The position numbers and the translations under genes were made by a program. DNA of 10,921 nt from assembly GCA_023253495.1 (NCBI GenBank), contig JALRGF010000254.1:1-10921 (forward strand), read 5' to 3'. The notes under the pieces are model-generated. The model was not told the origin of the DNA, made no database searches, and worked only from the letters and a program-made list of their open reading frames with translations. This document shows positions 6,025-10,921 of the stretch, in pieces (the first letter of the stretch is position 1; each line of letters starts with the position of its first letter). This DNA comes from Verrucomicrobiales bacterium (GTDB lineage Bacteria; Verrucomicrobiota; Verrucomicrobiia; Verrucomicrobiales; V1-33).

Positions 6025-8781
6025 ATGCCTCGAATGATGGCCGATCTTTTTGCACCGGGTCAGCGGTGGTTGAGCAACAATGAACCCGAACTGGGTCTGG
6101 GCCTGGTGATCGCCTCCGCCCGCGGACGGATCACCCTGCTCTTCCCAGCCACCGGGGAAACGCGTCAATACGCCGCCAGCGGCGCCCCCCTCACCCGCAT
6201 GATCTTCAATGAAGGCAGCGAGATCAAAGCCCACGACGGCACCTCCCTCGTCGTTGAACAGGTTTCTGAACAGGGTGGCGTGCTCACCTACCGCGGCGGT
6301 GGCCGCGAAATCGCCGAAAGCGCCCTCGCCGATTCCCTCAACTTCACCCGCCCCGAAGACCGACTGCTCAACGCCCAGCTCGACGACAAAAATCTCTTCA
6401 ACCTGCGCTCCAAGGGCCTGCACCACCGCTTCGAGACACTGCGCGGTCACCAGCGCGGCTTCCTCGGACCACGCATCGAACTCATCCCCCACCAGCTTTT
6501 CGCCGCCCTCCAGATCCGCCGCAAGGGCATCCCCCGCCTCGTCCTCGCCGACGAAAGCGGCAGCGGCAAAACCATCATCGCCTGCCTCGTCCTCCACCGA
6601 CTGCTCGTGACCTCCCGCATCCAGCGCGCCCTCATCGTCGTGCCCGCACCCCTAGTCAGCCGCTGGCAGTACGAGCTCCTCCGCCGGTTCCACCTCCCCG
6701 TCACCACGGTCGATTCCTCCACCTCCCCCCCTCCCCGTCCGGACACCCCCCTCGTCCTCTGCACCCCGGAAACCCTGCCAGCCGCCGCCTCGCTGCCCTG
6801 GGACCTGCTCATTGTCGATGATGCCGACAGCGCGGACTCCCCCTCCCTGCCACCGCTCTGCCGCACCACTCCGGGAGTCATCCTGCTCACCGACCTGCCG
6901 CCCCAGACGGAAACCGAGGCCCACCTGCGCCTGCGCCACTGGCTGGACGGCGGCGGCGACCCGACCCCTGTGCCGGCCATGGGCCCGCTCCTCGCGGAAA
7001 AACTGCTCACCCCCTCAACCGAGCCGTGGCCGGAAGAGGAAGTGGCCGCCCTTCAGGAACTTACCGGCAGCCCGGTCGATACCACCATCTTTACCGCCGA
7101 ACAGGGAGACGGCCGCGAACGCGCCCTCGCCGCCCTGCTCGAAGGCCTCGGCGCCGGCCGCCGCCTCCTCCGCAATACCCGGGCCGTCATCGAAGGACTG
7201 CCCGAACGCGAGGTCCTCATTCACAAACTCCCGGCTCCCGCCGACGCCGCCGCCACCCTGCTCACCACCCTCACCAGCGAGTTCGCCCCCGACGGCTCCC
7301 CCACCCAGACCCCCATCCTCGCCGAAGACCCGCGCCTCGCCTGGCTCAACGACTACCTCGCCAAAAACGAGCGCGATAAAATCGTCCTCATCTGCTCCAC
7401 CCCGGAACGCGCCGCCGCCGTGGCCGGGCACCTCGGCCCCCGCGCCGCCCTCCACGCCCACGGCCTGCCCCTGGCCACCCGCGACCAGGCCATACAGAGA
7501 TTCACCGACAAGGAGACCGACGGCGCCAACGTGCTCGTCTGCTCGGAAAATGGAGCCGAAGCCCGCGCCCTGCCCTTCGCCCACCACCTTGTGCTTTTCG
7601 ACCTCCCCCCCGACCCGCTCCGCATTCAGAAACGCATCGGCAGCCTCGACCGCTTCGGCCACATGGCCAAGGTCCGCGTCCACATCCCCTTCGTCGAAGG
7701 CACCCCTTCCGAGGTCTTCCACCGCTGGTTCAATGAAGCCCTTCACCTCTTCGAACGCCCGCTCCCGGTCGTGCACGCCTGCGGCCGCGCCTTCGGTCCG
7801 AAATTCCGCTCCCTCGCCGCCCAGCCGCCGGAATCATGGACCGACGCTCTCCCGCCACTGCTCCACGAAGCCCAGGCCCACACCGAAGAACAGAAAGCCC
7901 TCATCGAGGCCGCCCCCGACCGCCTCACCGACCTCGCCAGTTACCGCGTCCTCCCCGCTCACCGGCTCCTCGAAAGCATCCGGCGTCTGGACTCCGACCT
8001 CTCACTTGATTTCCTCATGCTCAGGCTTTTCGACCACTTCGGGTTCGACGCCGAGGACGTCGGTGAGCGCACCTACAACGTGCGCCCGCGCGAAAAAGAC
8101 CGCAAACCCGACGCCTTCCCGACCATCACCGCCGAAGGCCAGCTCGTCACGTTCGAGCGCCAGAAAGCCCTGACCCGCGACGACCTCTGGTTCCTCACCT
8201 GGGACAGCCCGATCGTCATGGAACACATCGCGCTTCTCCTGCGCGCCACCGAAGGCAACTCCTGCTACGCCGTGTGGGAAGACCTCCGCAGCCAGATCAT
8301 CCTCCTCGAATCCCTCTTCCGCATCGAACTCGCCCATCCACCCGAAAAACTCTACCCGACCCGCTTCTTCAGCCCGGCCGGACTCCGCCTCATCATCAAC
8401 CACAAGCTGGAAGATGTCTCCGCCGAGTACCCCATGGAACTCATCAACAAAAACGTCCGCAACGGACGTCGCGAATGGGTCCGCACCAACGAAGCCGCCC
8501 TCCGCAACCTGCTGCCACGCATGCTCGCCGACCTCACCCGCCGCGCCCAGACCCGCGCCGAGGAAATGAAAGCCCAGGCCCTCACCGACCTCGACGCCCA
8601 ACTCCTCCCGGAAATCGAACGCCTCAAACTCCTCCAGCAACGCGGCGGCCCGGTCTCAGATTTCGAACTCCAGCTCCTCCAATCGGAATACGACACCCTC
8701 AAGGAAGCCCTGTCCCACCCCGTCGTCCGACTCGACTCGCTCCGCCTCGTCCGCCGCGGCCCGACCGGCAAAGGCATCTGA
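6025..8781 (+). CDS. rapA: RapA-like Swi2/Snf2 protein with altered motor motifs
   Basis: RapA (HepA) binds RNA polymerase and uses ATP to help recycle it. The 918-residue product aligns by eye with E. coli RapA (968 residues) along its whole length. It has N-terminal Tudor-like domains (PGQRWLSNNEPELGLG, 11-26; TLLFPATGETRQYA), a RecA-like lobe 1 (LIPHQL, then LADESGSGKT with K182), motif Ia (LIVVPAPLVSRW), lobe 2 (DKIVLICST; VLVCSENGAEARALPFAHHLVLFDLP) and a RapA C-terminal domain from about 560 (FDREVAL-like region at 709-717, C-terminal helices 830-905). Unlike E. coli RapA, the DEAH box is DDAD (265-268), motif III TAT is TDL (289-291), and the first motif VI arginine in GRLDR is S540 (GSLDR). 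ATPase activity is therefore doubtful. The ATG at 6025 is chosen; a TTG at 5995 would add only unrelated residues. The gene is apparently monocistronic, with C-ending codons throughout. Confidence 0.93.
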   Translation: MPRMMADLFAPGQRWLSNNEPELGLGLVIASARGRITLLFPATGETRQYAASGAPLTRMIFNEGSEIKAHDGTSLVVEQVSEQGGVLTYRGGGREIAESALADSLNFTRPEDRLLNAQLDDKNLFNLRSKGLHHRFETLRGHQRGFLGPRIELIPHQLFAALQIRRKGIPRLVLADESGSGKTIIACLVLHRLLVTSRIQRALIVVPAPLVSRWQYELLRRFHLPVTTVDSSTSPPPRPDTPLVLCTPETLPAAASLPWDLLIVDDADSADSPSLPPLCRTTPGVILLTDLPPQTETEAHLRLRHWLDGGGDPTPVPAMGPLLAEKLLTPSTEPWPEEEVAALQELTGSPVDTTIFTAEQGDGRERALAALLEGLGAGRRLLRNTRAVIEGLPEREVLIHKLPAPADAAATLLTTLTSEFAPDGSPTQTPILAEDPRLAWLNDYLAKNERDKIVLICSTPERAAAVAGHLGPRAALHAHGLPLATRDQAIQRFTDKETDGANVLVCSENGAEARALPFAHHLVLFDLPPDPLRIQKRIGSLDRFGHMAKVRVHIPFVEGTPSEVFHRWFNEALHLFERPLPVVHACGRAFGPKFRSLAAQPPESWTDALPPLLHEAQAHTEEQKALIEAAPDRLTDLASYRVLPAHRLLESIRRLDSDLSLDFLMLRLFDHFGFDAEDVGERTYNVRPREKDRKPDAFPTITAEGQLVTFERQKALTRDDLWFLTWDSPIVMEHIALLLRATEGNSCYAVWEDLRSQIILLESLFRIELAHPPEKLYPTRFFSPAGLRLIINHKLEDVSAEYPMELINKNVRNGRREWVRTNEAALRNLLPRMLADLTRRAQTRAEEMKAQALTDLDAQLLPEIERLKLLQQRGGPVSDFELQLLQSEYDTLKEALSHPVVRLDSLRLVRRGPTGKGI

Positions 8782-8791
8782 CAACCCGCTC

Positions 8792-8812
8792 CGGGACAGC
8801 ATACCTGTCCCG
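8792..8812 (+). terminator. Perfect palindrome after rapA, possible terminator
   Basis: CGGGACAG (8792-8799) and CTGTCCCG (8805-8812) form an 8-bp perfect stem with a 5-nt loop, 10 nt after the rapA stop codon. No T-run follows, so intrinsic termination would be inefficient. It may instead stabilise the 3' end or block exonucleases, as REP elements do. It is also the first and most symmetric copy of the repeat family that follows. Confidence 0.45.
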
Positions 8813-8992
8813 CCAGCGCCGGCCCCCACAGCGTGCCTGTCCCATTGCCGCCGCCACCACAGAGTCCCTGTCCCATTCTCAACGGCTCCGCTCACGAACT
8901 GTTACTGTGAACACTTCTCTCTGCTGAAGCCCCCACAGAGTACCTGTCCCGCCATCGCCCCAGTGGTCGCCGCCGCTACAGAGTACCTGTCC
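8796..8992. repeat. Five short ACAG-N5-CTGTCC repeats
   Basis: Copies start at 8796, 8828, 8859, 8935 and 8978, all in the same orientation. Each has ACAG and CTGT arms around a 5-nt centre (CATAC, CGTGC, AGTCC, AGTAC, AGTAC) followed by CC or CCC. Arms are invariant while the centres vary, which suggests conservation of a hairpin or a dyad protein site. Spacing is irregular (32, 31, 76 and 43 nt), and the sequence between copies is GC-rich with GCCGCC motifs. Most copies are preceded by C-rich sequence. The last copy runs into seven Ts (8993-8999). No transposase gene is nearby. The cluster resembles REP- or MITE-type non-coding repeats, but the family is not identified. Confidence 0.85.
8859..8915. 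repeat. Composite repeat unit, copy A
   Basis: This unit of about 57 nt starts with the third ACAG-N5-CTGT repeat and ends with AACTGTTACTGTGAACACT (8897-8915). It is an imperfect direct repeat of 8978-9035, offset by about 119 nt. The terminal 19-mers match at 17 of 19 positions, and intervening bases match partly (CAA, GG and GCT blocks). It suggests duplication of a larger mobile or regulatory unit rather than of the short repeat alone. Confidence 0.75.
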
Positions 8993-9035
8993 TTTTTTTC
9001 AAAGGTCCTGCTGATAAACTGTTTTTGTGAACACT
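8978..9035. repeat. Composite repeat unit, copy B
   Basis: The second copy starts with the fifth ACAG-N5-CTGT repeat and ends with AACTGTTTTTGTGAACACT (9017-9035). It differs from copy A by a T-run (8993-8999) after the short repeat and scattered substitutions. It ends 38 nt before the glycosyltransferase ATG, so it lies in that gene's likely promoter or leader region. The ACAG/CTGT hairpin followed by seven Ts could also act as a weak terminator or attenuator. Confidence 0.75.
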
Positions 9036-9073
9036 CCCATTTGGTCCAATCCACTCCCCGCGGGGCCTGTCGC

Positions 9074-9835
9074 ATGAGCCCGCGTCTTTCCATCATTATC
9101 CCGGTTTGGAACGACAGCGAGGCGCTGGCCGGCTGCCTTGAGCGGCTGCGTCGCCCGCCGGCCCCGCCGGTGGAGGTGATTATCGGCGATGCCTCCCCGG
9201 ACCCTGCGGAGCGCGCTCGGGTGGCCGCTTTGGCCCGGGCTGGCAACGCGCGTGTCCTGACCCTCCCCCGCCCGGGCCGGGGGGCTCAACTGGCCGCCGG
9301 GGCGGCCGCGGCGACCGGTGAAATCCTGGTGTTTTCGCATGCGGACACCCGGCTGGGATCTGTTCATCTAAACTCATTGCTGTCCCGGCTTGATGCCGAC
9401 CCTTTGTTGCAGGCCGGGGCTTTTCATCGCGATGTCGCCTCACTTTACCCGGCTCTCGCCTGGGCTGAACCGGCGATCCAGTGGTACATGGCCGAGCTTG
9501 GCTCCATCTACGGAGATCAATCACCTTTTATCCGGCGCGGGACGCTGGACCGACTCGGCGGCTACCCTGCGCTGCCGCTGATGGAGGATCTTGCTTTTTC
9601 CGACCGGCTCCGCCAACGGCTTGGGCGTCACGAACGCGCCCTGCTCCACCCGGCCCTGGCCACTTCAGCCCGCCGCTTCCGACGCCACGGCCGCCTTCGC
9701 ACCAAACTCTGCAACCTTGTCCTGACCGCCGCCTGGCGCCTCGGTCTCATGACACCGGAACAACTCCACCGGCGCTACTACGCCGGACCGCCTGAAGGGC
9801 AGGCAACGACCACGGCTGCCCCTCAGAGTTCCTGA
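9074..9835 (+). CDS. Family 2 glycosyltransferase, TIGR04283-like
   Basis: This is a GT-A fold glycosyltransferase transferring a sugar from a nucleotide donor to an unknown acceptor. The 253-residue protein begins with the family 2 strand LSIIIPVWNDSEAL (5-18), followed by VIIGDASPDPAERA and the donor/metal-binding SHADTRL (88-94, HAD in place of DxD). Later motifs are IYGDQSPFIRR (145-155), GGYPALPLMEDLAFSDRLR (162-180) and TSARRFRRHGRLRTKL (197-212), which match the TIGR04283 group as I recall it. No membrane segment or signal peptide is clear. The ATG at 9074 precedes the first strand directly; an earlier in-frame ATG at 8963 lies in the repeat region and is rejected. A CCCCGCGGGG palindrome sits at 9056-9065. 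The first half uses more G- and T-ending codons than rapA. The usual TIGR04282 partner is absent. It ends 15 nt from the convergent isomerase-like gene. Confidence 0.9.
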   Translation: MSPRLSIIIPVWNDSEALAGCLERLRRPPAPPVEVIIGDASPDPAERARVAALARAGNARVLTLPRPGRGAQLAAGAAAATGEILVFSHADTRLGSVHLNSLLSRLDADPLLQAGAFHRDVASLYPALAWAEPAIQWYMAELGSIYGDQSPFIRRGTLDRLGGYPALPLMEDLAFSDRLRQRLGRHERALLHPALATSARRFRRHGRLRTKLCNLVLTAAWRLGLMTPEQLHRRYYAGPPEGQATTTAAPQSS

Positions 9836-9850
9836 GCTGGTGCCGGCCAG

Positions 9851-10732
9851 TTACATCTGTTCGAGATACTTCAAGCTCTGCCGCACGCTGTGCAAAGGAT
9901 CCGGAGACTGATCCTGTTCGACGTGGCAGTGCGCCACACCGATTTCCGCCGCCCGCTTGAGGATCGGCTCCATCGGAATGATGCCGGCTCCCAGTTCCTT
10001 GAATCCTTCCGCCGGCATGCCGGTGTACAGAGGCAGCGTCAAACCGGCCTTCATGTCCTTGAGATGCACCTGCGACACCCGGCCCTTCAGACACTCCATC
10101 AGCTCCAGCGGCTCCCACCCGGCCGCCTTCACCCAGAAGACATCAATCTCGAACATCATTTCCGGCGCAAATTCGGTGCTCAGAATCTCAAAACCATAAC
10201 GGGGCCCCTCCAACGGCTCAAATTCAAAGGCATGGTGGTGGTACGACAGCTGGATCCCGGCCGCGCGCGCCAGCACCGCCGCCCGGTTGCACCGCTCCGC
10301 CACCCGCCGGTAATCATCCAGGGTCCGCCGCTGGCTCTCGTCCAGATACGGGATGACCAGATGGCTCAGACCATGACCCTTGGCATCCTCCAGCACCTTG
10401 CGGAAATCACCCATTCCCTCGTCTTTGGGCGCCACCACCGTGTTCCAGTCGAAGTGCATCGAGTTCACGGCCAGCCCGCTGTCTTTCGCCGCCCGGATCA
10501 TCTCTTCGGTCTGCGCCGAACGATACAACTCAACCTGACGATACCCTGCCTCCGCCACCGCCCGGACCGTTGCCGCCGCATCCCTGGCCACCTCGTTCCG
10601 CAACGTGTACATCTGCAGACCGATCGACGCCCGGTACCGGTCATCCTTCGCCAAGGCCGCCGCCACCGGACCGCCCGCCCCCCATATCACCGGGGAAATC
10701 ACCGCGGAATGCAAAAAGGATCGTCGCGTCAT
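9851..10732 (-). CDS. Tat-exported sugar phosphate isomerase/epimerase-like protein
   Basis: This is a TIM-barrel protein of the xylose isomerase-like / AP endonuclease 2 superfamily, 293 residues. The start MTRRSFLHSAV with the twin arginine at 3-4, a hydrophobic stretch and an alanine-rich region to about residue 28 indicates a Tat signal, so it should act outside the cytoplasm. The barrel begins at YRASIGLQMYTLRNEV (33-48). Candidate metal and substrate residues are in QVELYRS (66-72), SYHHHAFEFEPL (163-174), FEIDVFWV (194-201, D197), QVHLKDM (221-227, H223 and D226) and CHVEQDQ (269-275, E272). Such exported members are common in Planctomycetes and Verrucomicrobiota, often in carbohydrate breakdown loci, but the substrate cannot be told here. 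AAAGG at 10743-10739, 6 nt before the ATG, supports the start at 10732. It is convergent with the glycosyltransferase gene. Confidence 0.92.
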   Translation of the reverse strand: MTRRSFLHSAVISPVIWGAGGPVAAALAKDDRYRASIGLQMYTLRNEVARDAAATVRAVAEAGYRQVELYRSAQTEEMIRAAKDSGLAVNSMHFDWNTVVAPKDEGMGDFRKVLEDAKGHGLSHLVIPYLDESQRRTLDDYRRVAERCNRAAVLARAAGIQLSYHHHAFEFEPLEGPRYGFEILSTEFAPEMMFEIDVFWVKAAGWEPLELMECLKGRVSQVHLKDMKAGLTLPLYTGMPAEGFKELGAGIIPMEPILKRAAEIGVAHCHVEQDQSPDPLHSVRQSLKYLEQM

Positions 10733-10738
10733 GCCAGA

Positions 10739-10743
10739 CCTTT
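10739..10743 (-). promoter_or_regulatory. Shine-Dalgarno sequence of the isomerase-like gene
   Basis: On the reverse strand AAAGG ends 6 nt before the ATG at 10732, a normal spacing. It is the clearest ribosome binding site in the window, most other genes here having none that is obvious. Confidence 0.55.
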
Positions 10744-10795
10744 AATGCACCGGCGGCCCACCGCCAAGTCGGAATCGTGCGCCGGCGGGTCCTGA

Positions 10796-10921
10796 TCAGG
10801 GCAAAAATCCAGCGCGCCGGGAGGGTGGCAGACGGTCTTCCGTGCTCGCACCGTCCACCTGGCCGATGATCTTCATCCCCCGCGCGCCCGCTTTTCCGCT
10901 GGCAGCCCTCCTCATCTCCCG
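10796..10921 (-). CDS. Possible C-terminal end of a gene running off the right edge
   Basis: A reverse-strand frame is open from the right edge to a TGA at 10798-10796, giving 41 residues that include GKAGARGMKIIGQVDG and end in RRAGFLP. I recognise no family. Its orientation and the 63-nt gap would make it the gene upstream of the isomerase-like gene, possibly in one operon. In sequence this GC-rich, 41 open codons can arise by chance, so support is weak. The gap (10733-10795) contains a 5-bp hairpin, GGCGG/CCGCC (10752-10765), and a 10-bp palindrome CCTGATCAGG (10791-10800) overlapping the stop. Confidence 0.25.
   Translation of the reverse strand, partial: REMRRAASGKAGARGMKIIGQVDGASTEDRLPPSRRAGFLP

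Noticed and set aside
6812..8173. A 453-codon forward open frame overlapping rapA in another frame
   Set aside because: The product is almost entirely Pro, Ser, Ala and Arg, a frame-shift shadow of C-rich codons. The rapA frame matches a known family along its full length.
6025..8781. Reading the Snf2-type gene as part of a phage-defence system
   Set aside because: The N-terminal Tudor-like and C-terminal regions match RapA throughout, and no nuclease, methylase or other defence partner lies beside it.
8352..8882. Reverse open frames running through the repeats after rapA
   Set aside because: They give peptides with repeated GTGTL-like strings, which is what the ACAG-N5-CTGTCC repeats encode in reverse. 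No start signal or family match is seen.
8796..8992. CRISPR array
   Set aside because: The repeats are only about 16 nt, their centres vary, the spacing is irregular (31-76 nt), and no cas gene is present.

Overview
This is a GC-rich bacterial window with eight confident protein-coding genes, one possible gene fragment at the right edge and little spare DNA. The mix of genes fits the phylum Verrucomicrobiota, perhaps a relative of Opitutae: a two-part DUF5069 protein, a RapA-type Swi2/Snf2 protein, Tat-exported enzymes and clustered ACAG-N5-CTGT repeats. This placement is an inference from gene style, not from a marker gene. No rRNA, tRNA, CRISPR array, integrase or transposase gene is visible.

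Layout from left to right. (1) The 3' end of dapA (lysine and cell-wall precursor synthesis) runs forward to 833 and converges on a reverse pair: a DUF5069 protein overlapping by 4 nt a MoxR-type AAA+ ATPase (2302 to 843). (2) Divergent from that pair is a forward superoxide dismutase with a Tat-like signal peptide (2495-3217). (3) A pyrimidine-rich convergent gap (3218-3362) follows, with a 15-nt tandem repeat and a strong G-quadruplex candidate next to the aguA stop codon. (4) A reverse two-gene operon, aguB then aguA (5787 to 3363), turns agmatine into putrescine through N-carbamoylputrescine. AguA has a Lys/Ala-rich histone-tail-like extension of about 135 residues. (5) A forward rapA homologue (6025-8781) keeps its Walker A lysine but has lost the usual residues of the DEAH box, motif III and part of motif VI. 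(6) A 250-bp repeat cluster (8792-9035) precedes a TIGR04283-like family 2 glycosyltransferase (9074-9835). (7) A reverse Tat-exported sugar phosphate isomerase/epimerase-like protein follows (10732 to 9851), with an open frame upstream of it running off the right edge.

Most genes are housekeeping or metabolic, and I see no complete new multi-gene system. The parts most worth a second look are the altered motor motifs of RapA, the composite repeat cluster behind it, the basic tail on AguA, the G-quadruplex candidate after aguA, and the coupled DUF5069-MoxR pair without the usual DUF58 partner. The + strand is visibly C-rich over genes of both orientations, which suggests a replication-strand skew. 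The first half of the glycosyltransferase gene departs from it.
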